Source: Fictibacillus solisalsi
Lineage (GTDB): Bacteria; Bacillota; Bacilli; Bacillales; Fictibacillaceae
DNA: 48,128 bases
Direction: 5' to 3'
NCBI RefSeq assembly: GCF_900103485.1
Contig: NZ_FNHW01000009.1
Location: forward strand, 1 to 48,128
Made by a program: the position numbers and the translations under genes. The notes below the pieces were generated by a model. That model saw nothing but the letters and a program-made list of their open reading frames with translations. It had not been told where the DNA came from and searched no databases. Of the stretch, positions 6,625 through 18,076 are shown one piece after another. The first letter of the stretch is position 1. Every line of letters starts with the position of its first letter.

Positions 6625-7017
6625 TTAACGTTTTGAGAACTGAGGTGCACGACGAGCGCCTTTAAGACCGTATTTCTTACGTTCTTTCATACGAGCGTCA
6701 CGAGTCAAGAATCCAGCAGCTTTAAGGTTGCCGCGGAATTCAGGATCAGCTTGTAGAAGAGCGCGAGAGATACCATGACGGATCGCTCCTGCTTGTCCTG
6801 TATATCCTCCACCTTGAACAGTAACAAGAACGTCGTAGTTACCTTCTGTTGCTGTTTCGTTAAGTGGTTGTCTTACGATAAGTTTTAGTGTTTCCAAACC
6901 GAAATATTCGTCAATGCTGCGACCGTTGATTACGATACGGCCATCACCAGGAACTAAACGTACGCGAGCAACGGAGTGCTTACGACGCCCAGTACCGTAA
7001 TATTGTACTTGTGCCAC
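6625..7017 (-). CDS. rpsI: 30S ribosomal protein S9
   Basis: 130 aa, full length. Begins [21 protein letters not shown] and ends in the basic S9 tail [17 protein letters not shown], whose final Lys-Arg contacts P-site tRNA in the 30S head. An RBS (AAGGGAGG) precedes the ATG. It lies 18 bp after rplM and is co-transcribed with it from the promoter at 7635-7663; a terminator follows. Confidence 0.98.
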   Translation of the reverse strand: MAQVQYYGTGRRKHSVARVRLVPGDGRIVINGRSIDEYFGLETLKLIVRQPLNETATEGNYDVLVTVQGGGYTGQAGAIRHGISRALLQADPEFRGNLKAAGFLTRDARMKERKKYGLKGARRAPQFSKR

Positions 7018-7035
7018 GTGAATACCTCCCTTTTA

Positions 7036-7473
7036 TTATCCGCGTAATTCGTATTTTTCTGGCTTTTGTGCTTGATGTTGGTGCTCAGCTCCAGCGTATA
7101 CGTGAAGCTTTTTAATCATTTGACGGCCAAGGCTGTTCTTAGGAAGCATACCTTTGATCGCTAGTTCAAGCATTTGCTCAGAACGAGTTGTACGCATTTC
7201 TAATGCAGTTCTTGTACGAAGTCCACCTGGGTGTCCAGTGTGACGGTAGTAAATTTTGTCACTTAACTTCTTACCTGTTAGATGAATTTTTTCAGCGTTG
7301 ATTAGGATTACATGATCCCCAGTATCAACGTGTGGTGTAAAAGTTGGTTTGTGTTTTCCGCGAAGGATTGCTGCAACTTCACTTGCAAGACGACCTAAAG
7401 TCTTTCCTTCAGCGTCGATCAACAACCACTTACGTTCTACTTCAGAAGCTTTCGCCATGAATGTCGTACGCAT
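7036..7473 (-). CDS. rplM: 50S ribosomal protein L13
   Basis: 145 aa from ATG 7473, start [18 protein letters not shown], 7 nt after GGAGGG; an upstream in-frame ATG lacks an RBS. Contains the L13 signature near [17 protein letters not shown]13 is an early-assembling 23S-binding protein. The 155-nt leader before it looks like the L13 autoregulatory leader. Confidence 0.98.
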   Translation of the reverse strand: MRTTFMAKASEVERKWLLIDAEGKTLGRLASEVAAILRGKHKPTFTPHVDTGDHVILINAEKIHLTGKKLSDKIYYRHTGHPGGLRTRTALEMRTTRSEQMLELAIKGMLPKNSLGRQMIKKLHVYAGAEHQHQAQKPEKYELRG

Positions 7474-7628
7474 GAATTTTCCCTCCTGTATCTTCATTCG
7501 CTAAATCGCTCAATTTTTTTATGGGTGCTGTTCCACTCACTGTAAATTACAGTCAGCTGAACATTTTTAGTTACTAAACATTTCACCGGATTACCTTCCG
7601 GGGCAGGGAGATAATCTTAGAAATACCA
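7474..7628 (-). ncRNA. L13 leader (ribosomal protein autoregulatory mRNA element)
   Basis: The transcript leader between the promoter and rplM has ordered hairpins: CCGGAAGGTAATCCGG, then ACTGTAATTTACAGT, then the conserved-looking GTGGAACAGCACCC block. This matches my recollection of the L13_leader family in Firmicutes, where L13 is thought to bind its own mRNA. Structure is seen directly; identity by recall. Confidence 0.65.
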
Positions 7629-7634
7629 AAGAAT

Positions 7635-7663
7635 ATCTTATAACATATAAACAACGATGTCAA
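7635..7663 (-). promoter_or_regulatory. Sigma-A promoter of rplM-rpsI
   Basis: Minus strand: TTGACA (7658-7663), 17-nt spacer, TAAGAT (7635-7640). It begins 40 bp before the end of truA's neighbouring gap and gives rplM-rpsI their own transcript with a leader of about 155 nt. Confidence 0.85.
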
Positions 7664-7700
7664 GTGTGTCGTGAAATTTCTGAGAGTATTTTTCGCATCA

Positions 7701-8438
7701 TTAATAGGTGACGCGATATAAGTACAAACCGTGCGGCGGTGCCGTTTTACCCGCCGCGCTTCTGTCCTTTTCCGCCAGCATGGAACGGATTTCCTCCGGC
7801 TGTATTTTGCCCTGTCCGGCATCCAAAAGCGTGCCGGCCATAATCCGGACCATATTGTATAAAAAGCCGCTGCCACGCACTTTAAAAATAAGCTCGTCTC
7901 CTGCTGTTTCCAGCTCAAACATGGTAATGGTCCTTACCTTATCTTCCACTTCCGAACGAGCCGAGGAAAACGACGTAAAATCATGGGTGCCCATGAAAAT
8001 CCCCATCGCTTCCTGTATCGCCCCATGATCCAGTGGATAAGGGAAATGGGAGGCATAGTTCCGCCGAAAAACATCCGGTTCGCCGTTTGTCATCAGCCGG
8101 TAATGATATTCCTTCTCTACCGCACTGAAACGCGCATGAAAGTCCAAAGGCACTGCCTCCACTTCCAGGATGCGAATATCGGCCGGCAACAGGGCATTCA
8201 GCGCCTTCTGCCATCGTTCCGGGGCAATGGCAAGCGGGCTGTCAAAGTGGAACACCTGCCCGATGGCATGTACCCCTGCATCCGTTCTTCCAGAAGCGGA
8301 AATCCTTACAGAGTTTCCTTTATGCATTTTGGCCAGGTTTTTTTCAATCTCCCCCTGAACCGTGCGGGCTTCTGGCTGCACCTGATACCCGGCAAATTGA
8401 GTGCCATCATAGCTTACGGTCGCTTTCCAGCGCTGCAT
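7701..8438 (-). CDS. truA: tRNA pseudouridine(38-40) synthase TruA
   Basis: 245 aa, normal length. The catalytic aspartate is D53 in [16 protein letters not shown] and [12 protein letters not shown] motifs follow. TruA converts U38-U40 of the tRNA anticodon arm to pseudouridine. ATG at 8438; the RBS (AAAGGAG) overlaps the ecfT stop codon and the gap is only 15 bp, which indicates one transcript with the ECF genes. Confidence 0.96.
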   Translation of the reverse strand: MQRWKATVSYDGTQFAGYQVQPEARTVQGEIEKNLAKMHKGNSVRISASGRTDAGVHAIGQVFHFDSPLAIAPERWQKALNALLPADIRILEVEAVPLDFHARFSAVEKEYHYRLMTNGEPDVFRRNYASHFPYPLDHGAIQEAMGIFMGTHDFTSFSSARSEVEDKVRTITMFELETAGDELIFKVRGSGFLYNMVRIMAGTLLDAGQGKIQPEEIRSMLAEKDRSAAGKTAPPHGLYLYRVTY

Positions 8439-8453
8439 ACCCCAAACTCTCCT

Positions 8454-9257
8454 TTATCCATGCGTTCTTAAAACAATCAGCACAGCCGCCAGGATCAACA
8501 GCAGCAAAAGCGCTCCTGTATCCCTGAATCCCCAGTGAAGAACGCGAAGCCTTGTCCTTCCTTCTCCTCCACGGTAGCCTCGGGCTTCCATGGCCAGAGC
8601 CAGGTCTTCCGCCCGCTTAAATGAAGAAATGAATAAAGGCACCAGAAGCGGCACAAAGGCTTTGATTCTCTCTTTGACAGGTCCGGCGGTAAATTCAGCA
8701 CCACGGGCCATCTGGGCCTTCATGATCTTCTCTGTCTCCTGAAGCAGGGTCGGAATAAAACGGAGGGAGATTGACATCATAAGCGCAAACTCATGAACAG
8801 GAAGCTTCACCCTTTTAAACGGCGCCAGCAGGTATTCAAGTCCATCCGTGATATCGATTGGCGTGGTCGTCAATGTCAAAAGAGAGGTGACAAGGACAAG
8901 ATACACCAGCCGCAGGGAAATGAAAACGCCCTGCTTTACCCCGCCGTTGTAGATTTTCAGCCATCCCAGGTCATAGACCACCTCTCCCTGCTTGGTCATA
9001 AGGATGTGCAGGATGAACGTAAAAATAACAATAAAAAAGATCGGCTTCAGGCCTTTATACATATAGCGGAGTGAGACTTGCGACAACAGGATTGCAGCGA
9101 CTGCAAACACACCGAGGATACCGTAGGTCAGCCAGTTGTTGGCCAAAAAGACGACAAAGATAAACACAAAGATGCCAAGTAGCTTTGCCCGCGGATCCAT
9201 TTTGTGAAGTACGGAGGTGCCCGGTATATACTGACCGATGATCACATTATCTAACAT
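8454..9257 (-). CDS. ecfT: ECF transporter transmembrane component EcfT
   Basis: 267-aa integral membrane protein with hydrophobic segments near 28-60, 71-87, 113-132 and 246-264. The two Ala-Arg-Gly coupling motifs that contact the ATPases are present (184-186 in AQMARGAEF and 225-227 in AMEARGYRG). EcfT joins the two ATPases to exchangeable substrate-binding S components for vitamins and metals. It overlaps ecfA2 by 7 bp; AAAGGAGGG precedes ATG. No S component is encoded here, so this is a shared group-II energizing module. Confidence 0.95.
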   Translation of the reverse strand: MLDNVIIGQYIPGTSVLHKMDPRAKLLGIFVFIFVVFLANNWLTYGILGVFAVAAILLSQVSLRYMYKGLKPIFFIVIFTFILHILMTKQGEVVYDLGWLKIYNGGVKQGVFISLRLVYLVLVTSLLTLTTTPIDITDGLEYLLAPFKRVKLPVHEFALMMSISLRFIPTLLQETEKIMKAQMARGAEFTAGPVKERIKAFVPLLVPLFISSFKRAEDLALAMEARGYRGGEGRTRLRVLHWGFRDTGALLLLLILAAVLIVLRTHG

Positions 9258-10123
9258 GTGAACCCTCCTTTGCCAAAGTCAGCAGAGATGGCCTTGGCTG
9301 TGTCCTCAATGGTAAATGACGACATCTGTACCGGTTTGCCGGTCTTCTCCTGCCACCTCAGCAGAAACTGAACCGTTTCAGGAACATCCAGACCCACTGC
9401 CTGCAGCTCTTCCCTTTTGGCAAAGATTTCAGCAGGAGCCCCTTCAAGATAGGTGGACCCTTTTTCCATAACCAGAATCCGGTCTGCATAATACGCCGCA
9501 TCCTCCATGGAATGGGTGACAAGGATGGTCGTCATGTTCCTTTGATCATGAAGAGTACGGAACAAATCCATAATTTCTTTTCTCCCCCGCGGATCAAGGC
9601 CCGCTGTCGGTTCATCCAGAATCAAGACGTCAGGCTCCATGGCGAGCACTCCGGCTATAGCTACCCGGCGCATCTGTCCTCCGCTGAGATCAAAGGGTGA
9701 CTTCTGAAGCACCTCGACAGGAAGTCCGACAAGCTTAATCATCTCATGCGCTGCCGCTCTGGCCGCCTCTTCGCTTTGACCAAAGTTCATAGGTCCGAAC
9801 ATAACGTCTTTTTCCACCGTTTCGTCGAACAGCTGGTGTTCAGGATATTGAAAGACGATTCCCACCCGTTTTCGGAGTGCTTTCAACTGTTTTTTCTTCC
9901 CTCCGGCAGCAATCGTGAGGTCCCCTACTGTAATGGTTCCTTCAGATGGCTTCAATAAACCATTCAAATGCTGAATTAAGGTTGATTTACCTGAACCGGT
10001 GTGTCCGATGACAGCAAGGAATGTCCCCGAGGAGATGGACAGGCTGACATCATGGAGGGCAAGCCGCTCAAACGGCGTTCCTGCTTTGTAGCGATGGGTT
10101 AGTCCGCTGATTTTAATGTCCAT
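9251..10123 (-). CDS. ecfA2: ECF transporter ATPase EcfA2
   Basis: 290 aa. Walker A GHTGSGKST (40-48), signature LSGGQ (146-150), Walker B VLILDEP with catalytic E171, and switch His in LVTHS. It pairs with EcfA1 as the asymmetric ATPase dimer of an ECF vitamin importer. Its start lies 25 bp inside ecfA1 and its end overlaps ecfT, so the three subunits are translationally linked. Confidence 0.95.
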   Translation of the reverse strand: MDIKISGLTHRYKAGTPFERLALHDVSLSISSGTFLAVIGHTGSGKSTLIQHLNGLLKPSEGTITVGDLTIAAGGKKKQLKALRKRVGIVFQYPEHQLFDETVEKDVMFGPMNFGQSEEAARAAAHEMIKLVGLPVEVLQKSPFDLSGGQMRRVAIAGVLAMEPDVLILDEPTAGLDPRGRKEIMDLFRTLHDQRNMTTILVTHSMEDAAYYADRILVMEKGSTYLEGAPAEIFAKREELQAVGLDVPETVQFLLRWQEKTGKPVQMSSFTIEDTAKAISADFGKGGFTC

Positions 10124-10938
10124 AATGCATCCACCAATTCTTCCTGTGTCAAATGTTGTTCTTTCAGGCTGACGCCATAGTCCCTGAGCGCCAATCCGAG
10201 TTTAAGCGAAAACGGAAGATCGAGCCCTGCATCCAGCAGCAAAGCTTCGTTCTGAAACACTTCCCGTGGACTGCCGGTGGTCAGAATGGCGCCTTGTTTC
10301 ATCACAATCACCCTGTCAGCACGTACCGCTTCTTCCAGGTCATGAGTGATGGAAATAACGGTAATGCCTTCTTCCTCATTCAGCTGCTTAACTGTATCAA
10401 TAACTTCCTTGCGGCCCATTGGATCAAGCATGGACGTTGCTTCGTCCAGAATAATGATGGACGGCTTTTGGGCGATAATACCAGCTATGGCCACACGCTG
10501 TTTTTGCCCTCCAGAAAGATGATGGGGCTCACTCTCGATAAAGCCCTGCATGTTTACTCTGGCAATACTCGTTTCAATGCGCTCGATCATTTCATCACGG
10601 GGCACTCCAAAGTTTTCAAGGCCGAATGCCACATCGTCTCTTACGCTTGTCCCGACAAACTGGTTGTCCGGATTCTGAAAAACGATGCCGACCCGCCTTC
10701 TGATTTCCCAAAGCTCTTTTTCATTTGCGGTTGTGTAATTCTCTACCTTGACTTCTCCTGAGGTAGGCAGAAGAAGTCCATTGAGCAACTTGGCCAATGT
10801 AGATTTCCCAGAACCGTTATGGCCAACGATCGCCAGCCATTCTCCTTTGTACACCGAGAGGCTCAAATCTGCCAGAGTCAGGTTTTCCTCACTCGGGTAC
10901 TGGAAGGAAACGTTGTTAACTGTAATGAGTTCCTTCAC
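10099..10938 (-). CDS. ecfA1: ECF transporter ATPase EcfA1
   Basis: 279 aa from a GTG at 10938, preceded by GAGGGGGAG. Walker A GHNGSGKST (39-47), Q-loop FQNPDNQ, signature LSGGQ (141-145), Walker B IIILDEA with E166. It is first in the ecfA1-ecfA2-ecfT-truA run that follows rplQ, as in B. subtilis. The hairpin behind rplQ lies between, so expression may come from readthrough; no strong separate promoter is visible in the 104-bp gap. Confidence 0.95.
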   Translation of the reverse strand: MKELITVNNVSFQYPSEENLTLADLSLSVYKGEWLAIVGHNGSGKSTLAKLLNGLLLPTSGEVKVENYTTANEKELWEIRRRVGIVFQNPDNQFVGTSVRDDVAFGLENFGVPRDEMIERIETSIARVNMQGFIESEPHHLSGGQKQRVAIAGIIAQKPSIIILDEATSMLDPMGRKEVIDTVKQLNEEEGITVISITHDLEEAVRADRVIVMKQGAILTTGSPREVFQNEALLLDAGLDLPFSLKLGLALRDYGVSLKEQHLTQEELVDALWTLKSAD

Positions 10939-10989
10939 GTTTTTCTCCCCCTCAGCTCAGCTCTATTGATAAATGCCGTTTTAAAACAT

Positions 10990-11034
10990 AAAAAAAGGGC
11001 AAGAAACGATCGTAATGACCCTGTCCCGCCCTTT
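10990..11034 (-). terminator. Terminator after rplQ
   Basis: Minus strand: AAAGGGCGGGA pairs with TTTCTTGCCCTTT (two G-U pairs) across a loop of about 20 nt, then a run of seven T. It marks the end of the S10-spc-alpha cluster just after rplQ, possibly with readthrough into the ecf genes. Confidence 0.75.
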
Positions 11035-11042
11035 ATTCATTA

Positions 11043-11405
11043 TTAAACTAATTCAATGATGACCATTGGTGCACCGTCACCACGGCGAGGACCGATCTTA
11101 GCGATACGAGTGTAACCACCATTACGCTCTGCATAACGAGGTCCAAGGTCACTAAATAGTTTTTGAAGTGCCTTTTGGCCAGATTCTTCGTTAGCTACTT
11201 CGTTGCGAACGAAGCTTGCAGCTTGACGGCGTGCGTGAAGGTCTCCACGCTTACCAAGCGTGATCATCTTCTCAACAAATTTGCGTACTTCCTTAGCACG
11301 CGCTTCTGTCGTTTCGATACGATCGTTGATAATTAAGTCTGTTGCCAAGTCACGCAGCATTGCGCGGCGAACAGCTGAAACACGACCCAACTTTTGGTAT
11401 GCCAT
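11043..11405 (-). CDS. rplQ: 50S ribosomal protein L17
   Basis: 120 aa, full length. Begins [20 protein letters not shown] and contains the L17 signature around [18 protein letters not shown]17 sits near the peptide exit tunnel. It follows rpoA by 89 bp, a gap that holds a small CTGTTA/TAACAG hairpin (11445-11460). It is the last gene of the alpha operon. Confidence 0.98.
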   Translation of the reverse strand: MAYQKLGRVSAVRRAMLRDLATDLIINDRIETTEARAKEVRKFVEKMITLGKRGDLHARRQAASFVRNEVANEESGQKALQKLFSDLGPRYAERNGGYTRIAKIGPRRGDGAPMVIIELV

Positions 11406-11494
11406 GTCTATTCCCTCCTTCTGTGCTTTTTGCAGACAGGGAGGCTGTTACAAGTAACAGTCACCTGTGAAAAAGCAAATTCTAGTCTGTCAGA

Positions 11495-12439
11495 TTAATC
11501 GTCAGCACGTAAGGAAAGTCCAAGCTCGTCAAGTTTCTCCTGAACTTCTTCAAGAGACTTCTTACCGAGGTTGCGTACTTTCATCATGTCTTCTTCTGAT
11601 TTATTAGCAAGTTCTTGAACTGTATTAATACCAGCGCGTTTAAGGCAGTTGTAAGAACGCACAGAAAGATCAAGTTCTTCAATCGTCATTTCAAGAACTT
11701 TTTCCTTTTGGTCTTCTTCTTTTTCAACCATAATTTCTGCTTTTTGCGCTTGATCGGTTAGTCCGACAAAGATATTCAAATGTTCGGTAATGATCTTCGC
11801 TCCAAGAGAAACTGCCTCTTCAGGACGGATGCTTCCATCTGTCCAAATGTCAAATGTCAGTTTATCGTAGTTTGTCACTTGTCCAACGCGAGTATTTTCA
11901 ACCTGGTAGTTTACACGGGAGATCGGTGTGTAGATAGAATCAACCGGAATAACACCGATTGGCAGATCTTCTGACTTATTGCCTTCCGCTTGTACATATC
12001 CGCGGCCTCTTCTCGCATTCAGCTTCATTTGGAAATGAGCGCCTTCCGCAAGAGTGGCAATGTGAAGATCCGGATTCAAAATCTCTACATCACTATCATG
12101 TGTAATATCACCAGCTGTAACGACTCCCTCACCCTGTACATCTATTTCCAATGTTTTATCTTCATCAGAATAAATCTTCATTGCAAGCTTCTTCAGGTTA
12201 AGGATGATGGTAGTTACATCTTCCACCACACCTTCAACTGTAGAGAACTCATGCAATACGCCATTAATCTGAATGGATGTAACAGCTGCACCAGGCAGTG
12301 AGGATAATAGGATACGACGTAAGGAGTTGCCCAGTGTAGTACCATATCCACGTTCAAGTGGTTCAACAACAAACTTTCCATATGTGGCATCGTCGCTGAT
12401 TTCAACCGTTTCAATTCTTGGCTTTTCGATTTCGATCAT
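11495..12439 (-). CDS. rpoA: DNA-directed RNA polymerase subunit alpha
   Basis: 314 aa, normal for Bacillus. The N-terminal domain (about 1-230) mediates dimerisation and beta/beta' assembly, with [20 protein letters not shown] visible. After an acidic linker (EKEEDQKEK) comes the C-terminal DNA-binding domain ([27 protein letters not shown]) that binds UP elements and activators. GGAGGG precedes ATG. The 177-bp gap before it carries two hairpins. Confidence 0.98.
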   Translation of the reverse strand: MIEIEKPRIETVEISDDATYGKFVVEPLERGYGTTLGNSLRRILLSSLPGAAVTSIQINGVLHEFSTVEGVVEDVTTIILNLKKLAMKIYSDEDKTLEIDVQGEGVVTAGDITHDSDVEILNPDLHIATLAEGAHFQMKLNARRGRGYVQAEGNKSEDLPIGVIPVDSIYTPISRVNYQVENTRVGQVTNYDKLTFDIWTDGSIRPEEAVSLGAKIITEHLNIFVGLTDQAQKAEIMVEKEEDQKEKVLEMTIEELDLSVRSYNCLKRAGINTVQELANKSEEDMMKVRNLGKKSLEEVQEKLDELGLSLRADD

Positions 12440-12551
12440 TCAACTAAACCCTCCTTCAAACGTCGAACCTCGACCTTGGGCCAGATGACCCAGCCGAAAT
12501 TCCCCAATGGCATTTCCGACTAAAACAACTAATTAGTGTTCTTCACCAAAA

Positions 12552-12622
12552 CGTATATTATACATACCCATTATAGACAGGTTATACATATAATATACCG
12601 CAGAGTGTAACTAAAGTTACAC
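12552..12622 (-). other. Two adjacent hairpins in the rpsK-rpoA gap
   Basis: First, GTGTAAC/GTTACAC (12605-12622) is a perfect 7-bp stem whose 5' arm contains the rpsK stop codon. Second, an AT-rich imperfect stem of about 15 bp pairs 12582-12600 with 12552-12569 (core TATATTATA/TATAATATA). Neither is followed by a U-tract. They could be processing or stability elements separating rpoA from the ribosomal protein mRNA. Confidence 0.45.
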
Positions 12623-13015
12623 GCGGCGGCGTTTTGGAGGACGGCATCCGTTATGAGGAACAGGTGTAACATCGCGAATAGCTGTTACTTCTAGACCTAC
12701 CGCTTGAAGGGCACGAATCGCAGCTTCACGGCCAGCACCAGGGCCTTTAACAGAAACCTCTAGTGTTTTCATGCCATTTTCCATTGCAGTCTTACCAGCA
12801 GTTTCAGCTGCCATTTGCGCTGCGAATGGAGTTGATTTACGAGAACCTTTGAATCCCAGGTGGCCAGATGTAGCCCAAGAGATTGCGTTCCCGTGTGTAT
12901 CAGTGATCGTAATGATTGTGTTGTTGAACGTAGAACGGATATGCGCGATACCGGACTCAACATTCTTTTTTACACGACGTTTACGAGTGTTTGTTTTACG
13001 TTGTTGCTTCGCCAT
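12617..13015 (-). CDS. rpsK: 30S ribosomal protein S11
   Basis: 132 aa. The basic N-terminus ([18 protein letters not shown]) and the S11 signature [18 protein letters not shown], then the C-terminal [13 protein letters not shown], are all present. S11 is a 30S platform protein near the decoding site. It follows rpsM by 19 bp. Confidence 0.98.
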   Translation of the reverse strand: MAKQQRKTNTRKRRVKKNVESGIAHIRSTFNNTIITITDTHGNAISWATSGHLGFKGSRKSTPFAAQMAAETAGKTAMENGMKTLEVSVKGPGAGREAAIRALQAVGLEVTAIRDVTPVPHNGCRPPKRRRV

Positions 13016-13034
13016 TAGAGTTTACCTCCTTTAC

Positions 13035-13400
13035 TTACTTTTTCTTATTCGCTACTGTACGACGAGGTCCTTTACGAGTACGAGAGTTGTTCTTCGTATT
13101 TTGACCGCGAACTGGAAGACCACGACGGTGGCGGATTCCACGGAAGCTGCCGATCTCGATTAGACGTTTGATGTTAAGGGATACTTCACGACGAAGGTCA
13201 CCTTCAACTTTAATCTTGTCGATTGCTTCACGGATTTTATTCAATTCATCTTCTGTAAGATCACGAACACGAGTTTCTTCAGATACACCAGCTTCAGCAA
13301 GAACTTGTTGAGCTTTGGCTTTGCCGATTCCAAAAATGTAAGTTAGTGAAATGACAACTCGCTTATCGCGTGGAACGTCGACTCCTGCAATACGTGCCAT
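13035..13400 (-). CDS. rpsM: 30S ribosomal protein S13
   Basis: 121 aa. Starts [20 protein letters not shown]; includes the S13 signature around [16 protein letters not shown] and a basic C-terminal tail that reaches the P-site tRNA. GGAGGTGC precedes ATG. It lies 19 bp after rpmJ in the spc/alpha run. Confidence 0.98.
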   Translation of the reverse strand: MARIAGVDVPRDKRVVISLTYIFGIGKAKAQQVLAEAGVSEETRVRDLTEDELNKIREAIDKIKVEGDLRREVSLNIKRLIEIGSFRGIRHRRGLPVRGQNTKNNSRTRKGPRRTVANKKK

Positions 13401-13419
13401 AATGTAGCACCTCCTTAGA

Positions 13420-13536
<117 letters not shown>

Positions 13537-13567
13537 TTAAACCTCCTTATGTCACGGAGTACGATTT

Positions 13568-13786
13568 TTATTTAAAGCGATATGTTATACGACCACGTGA
13601 TAAGTCATATGGAGACAATTCTACGGTAACTTTATCTCCTGGTAAAATCCGAATGTAGTGCATGCGGATCTTTCCGGAAACGTGTGCCAGAATTTTATGT
13701 CCATTCTCAAGCTCCACTCGGAACATGGCGTTTGGCAGTGGTTCGATAACCGTACCTTCTACCTCAATTACATCATCTTTAGCCAT
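13568..13786 (-). CDS. infA: Translation initiation factor IF-1
   Basis: 72 aa, exactly the family length. Starts [20 protein letters not shown], an S1-like OB fold ending [12 protein letters not shown]-1 binds the 30S A site during initiation. Its ATG lies inside the last codons of the KOW-domain gene (8-bp overlap), implying translational coupling. Confidence 0.98.
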   Translation of the reverse strand: MAKDDVIEVEGTVIEPLPNAMFRVELENGHKILAHVSGKIRMHYIRILPGDKVTVELSPYDLSRGRITYRFK

Positions 13787-14102
13787 CGATATGGTCTCCC
13801 TTCTTCAGAGCAATGACTTTCTCGTCGGAAAACTTCGCTACTGCGTACCGTAGTTTGCCATTAGTTACACGGCCTGTTTCAAGAATGCTTCTTGCAACTT
13901 CCGGAGAAATAAAATCAAGAAGTTCTAAGTGAATCAGGTTTTTACGTTTGGCGCGATCATATTTGCGCTTATCGCCATCCGCGATTAGTACAAAGCGATC
14001 ATCCAGGATATTTACGATGACACCCAATTTCTCTGCGTCTCTTCCCTTTATGATTCGAACCATCTGTCCTATCTGAGGCATCGATTCAGAATCGCTAACC
14101 AT
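13779..14102 (-). CDS. KOW-domain RNA-binding protein (L14e-like)
   Basis: 107 aa. A KOW motif lies in the first 40 residues ([22 protein letters not shown]), followed by a basic stretch ([17 protein letters not shown]). Homologues occur at this place between map and infA in Bacillus (the ybzG slot) and resemble archaeal/eukaryotic L14e. The function is unproven, probably ribosome- or RNA-associated. ATG 14102 follows AAGGTG; map ends 14 bp upstream. Confidence 0.85.
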   Translation of the reverse strand: MVSDSESMPQIGQMVRIIKGRDAEKLGVIVNILDDRFVLIADGDKRKYDRAKRKNLIHLELLDFISPEVARSILETGRVTNGKLRYAVAKFSDEKVIALKKGDHIDG

Positions 14103-14116
14103 TATATCACCTTCAC

Positions 14117-15513
<1,397 letters not shown>

Positions 15514-15585
15514 CTAATCCCTCCATACTCACTAATCTTGCCAATAGACCGAGGGTTTGAGGGAAGAAGATGTCTTCCCTTTCCT

Positions 15586-16887
15586 CTACTTAATGAAGCC
15601 TTTGTAATGCCGTTTAATCAACTGGCTTTCAATTTGCTTCATCGTGTCTAATGCCACACCTACAACAATCAGTAAGCTCGTGCCGCCAATCTGAATCGAA
15701 GACGGAAGGTTGAGCCCTGGAATTGCTGTAAAGATTACCGGGAGAATAGCGATAAACGCAAGGAATAGAGATCCTACAAAAGTTAATCGATATAGAATTT
15801 TCGTAATATACGATTGGGTGTTGGCTCCCGGACGAATACCTGGGATATAACCACCCTGTTTCTTCAAGTTATCAGCCATTTGTTCTGGATTGACCTGAAT
15901 GAACGTGTAGAAGTACGAAAATCCAATAATTAAAAGCGCATATAAAATCATTCCGACTGGCTGGGTGTAGTCAAACGTGCTGACAATCCACTTTGTTACA
16001 TTGTTTTGCTCGAAAAAGCCGGCAATAGTACGAGGAGTAATAATCAGGGAAATCGCAAAGATAACCGGGATGACTCCTGCTGCGTTGACTTTAATCGGCA
16101 AATGCGTGGATTGGCCGCCAACAGGCTTTGTTCCGACGACGCGTTTTGCATACTGAATCGGGATCTTGCGCAAACCTTGTTGAATGTAGATAACACCGAC
16201 AACGATTAAAATAATAGCGACCAGTAACAGAAGTACAGTTACAATGTGCATAAACAGCTGATCGTTTGCGCCTTTGAATTGCGCTGCATATATCTGGTTA
16301 ACAGCTGTAGGAATAGCTGCGACAATCCCCGCGAAAATGAGAACGGAAATCCCATTTCCAATTCCCTTAAGGGTAATCTGCTCACCTAACCACATCAAAA
16401 AGGCAGTTCCGGCAGTCAACACTAACGCAATAAACAAATACGTCATGATTCCCGGGTTCGAAATCAGTCCAGGGAACAGGTTGTTAAACCCGATGGACAT
16501 TCCGATGGCCTGGATAAAGCCAAGGACAATTGTTCCGTATCTGGTGAACTGAGCCAGCTTGCGTCGGCCCACTTCCCCTTGTTTACTCCACTCTGTGAAC
16601 TTAGGAACCACATCCATTTGAAGCAGCTGAACAATGATTGATGCTGTAATGTATGGCATGATACCCATTGCAAAGATGGAGAAGTTTTTTAATGCTCCAC
16701 CACCGAACGTGTTCAAGAATCCAAAAATACTTGCGTTATTTTCAGTACCAAACTTAAGAACCTCGCGATTCACACCTGGAACAGGAATAAACGTTCCGAT
16801 CCTGAAAACGATCAGCATCAAAAGTGTAAATAGAATCTTGTTTCTCAGATCACCCACACGCATAATGTTGGAGATTGTCCGGAACAT
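15586..16887 (-). CDS. secY: Protein translocase subunit SecY
   Basis: 433 aa with ten hydrophobic helices. SecY signatures: GIMPYITASIIVQLLQ near residues 74-89 and VNPEQMADNLKKQGGYIPGIRPG near 340-360. It is the central channel of the SecYEG translocon; SecE is also encoded in this window. Its ATG overlaps the rplO stop by 1 nt (TAATG), a coupled junction. Confidence 0.98.
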   Translation of the reverse strand: MFRTISNIMRVGDLRNKILFTLLMLIVFRIGTFIPVPGVNREVLKFGTENNASIFGFLNTFGGGALKNFSIFAMGIMPYITASIIVQLLQMDVVPKFTEWSKQGEVGRRKLAQFTRYGTIVLGFIQAIGMSIGFNNLFPGLISNPGIMTYLFIALVLTAGTAFLMWLGEQITLKGIGNGISVLIFAGIVAAIPTAVNQIYAAQFKGANDQLFMHIVTVLLLLVAIILIVVGVIYIQQGLRKIPIQYAKRVVGTKPVGGQSTHLPIKVNAAGVIPVIFAISLIITPRTIAGFFEQNNVTKWIVSTFDYTQPVGMILYALLIIGFSYFYTFIQVNPEQMADNLKKQGGYIPGIRPGANTQSYITKILYRLTFVGSLFLAFIAILPVIFTAIPGLNLPSSIQIGGTSLLIVVGVALDTMKQIESQLIKRHYKGFIK

Positions 16888-17327
16888 TAAATCACCTCAG
16901 TTTTTCCGCCGGCCGCTTCAATCGCTTCTTTCGCAGAAGCGGAGAACTTATGGGCCTTAACTGTAAGCTTAACTCCTAACTTGCCATTTCCTAACACTTT
17001 AATACCGCTGTTTTCTTTGCTTACCACACCAGTTTCGATAAGAAGTTCCGGAGTTACCTCTGTACCTTCTTCAAAACGTGCAAGTTTTTCAAGATTAACA
17101 ATTGAGTACTCTTTGCGAGTTGGGTTTGTGAATCCACGTTTAGGCAAACGACGTGCTAATGGATTTTGTCCACCCTCAAATCCAGGACGAACTCCGCCAC
17201 CAGAACGTGCTTTTTGACCTTTGTGTCCACGACCACTTGTTTTACCATTTCCTGAACCGATACCACGTCCTACGCGGTTGCGTGTTGAACGGGATCCTTC
17301 AGCTGGTTTCAACTCATGAAGTTTCAT
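16887..17327 (-). CDS. rplO: 50S ribosomal protein L15
   Basis: 146 aa. The N-terminal glycine/arginine-rich arm ([32 protein letters not shown]) is typical, followed by a globular C-terminal domain ending [22 protein letters not shown] precedes ATG. It lies between rpmD and secY in the spc operon. Confidence 0.98.
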   Translation of the reverse strand: MKLHELKPAEGSRSTRNRVGRGIGSGNGKTSGRGHKGQKARSGGGVRPGFEGGQNPLARRLPKRGFTNPTRKEYSIVNLEKLARFEEGTEVTPELLIETGVVSKENSGIKVLGNGKLGVKLTVKAHKFSASAKEAIEAAGGKTEVI

Positions 17328-17358
17328 GTGAGCACCTCCTCATGATTTAATTAACGTT

Positions 17359-17547
17359 TTACGCGTCGATTTCGTTTACAGTCACAAGGTGAGATACCTT
17401 GTTAACCATACCACGGATAGCTTGGTTGTCTTCGTGTACAACCGTTTGATGCATTTTTCTAAGACCTAAAGTCTTAACAGTTACACGCTGATTCTCAGGA
17501 CGTCCGATAACACTGCGTGTGAGGGTGATTTCTAATTTCTTAGCCAT
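17359..17547 (-). CDS. rpmD: 50S ribosomal protein L30
   Basis: 62 aa. [20 protein letters not shown] start and a ferredoxin-like compact fold; length is normal for bacterial L30. It follows rpsE by 14 bp. Confidence 0.97.
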   Translation of the reverse strand: MAKKLEITLTRSVIGRPENQRVTVKTLGLRKMHQTVVHEDNQAIRGMVNKVSHLVTVNEIDA

Positions 17548-17561
17548 CTACTGTTCCCTCC

Positions 17562-18059
17562 TTAACCTAAAAGCTCTTCGACTGATTTGCCGCGAAGTTT
17601 CGCAACGTCCTCAGCACGTTTAAGATTTCTTAATCCTTCAATCGTAGCACGCACCATGTTGATTGGGTTGTTAGATCCAAGTGATTTAGAAAGAATATCA
17701 GCTACTCCAGCAAGTTCTAGTACCGCACGGACAGGTCCACCTGCGATAACTCCAGTACCCTCAGAAGCAGGCTTAAGCAATACTTTTCCTGCGCCAAATT
17801 GTCCTGTAATTTGGTGAGGGATTGTTGTACGAACAACTGGTACTGTAATAAGATTTTTCTTTGCGTCTTCAATTGCTTTACGGATCGCGTCTGGTACCTC
17901 TTGAGCTTTACCAGTACCAAATCCGACATGACCATTTTTGTCACCAACGACAACAACTGCAGCAAAGCGGAAACGACGTCCACCTTTTACAACCTTCGCT
18001 ACACGGTTGACCGTTACGACACGTTCTTCAAGTTCAAGTTTATTAGGGTCGATACGCAT
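17562..18059 (-). CDS. rpsE: 30S ribosomal protein S5
   Basis: 165 aa. The dsRBD-like N-terminal domain includes the S5 loop around [20 protein letters not shown], where spectinomycin-resistance changes fall in other species; it looks wild type. The C-terminal domain has [20 protein letters not shown]5 supports translational fidelity. Confidence 0.98.
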   Translation of the reverse strand: MRIDPNKLELEERVVTVNRVAKVVKGGRRFRFAAVVVVGDKNGHVGFGTGKAQEVPDAIRKAIEDAKKNLITVPVVRTTIPHQITGQFGAGKVLLKPASEGTGVIAGGPVRAVLELAGVADILSKSLGSNNPINMVRATIEGLRNLKRAEDVAKLRGKSVEELLG

Positions 18060-18076
18060 CAGTTTCCCTCCTTCTA

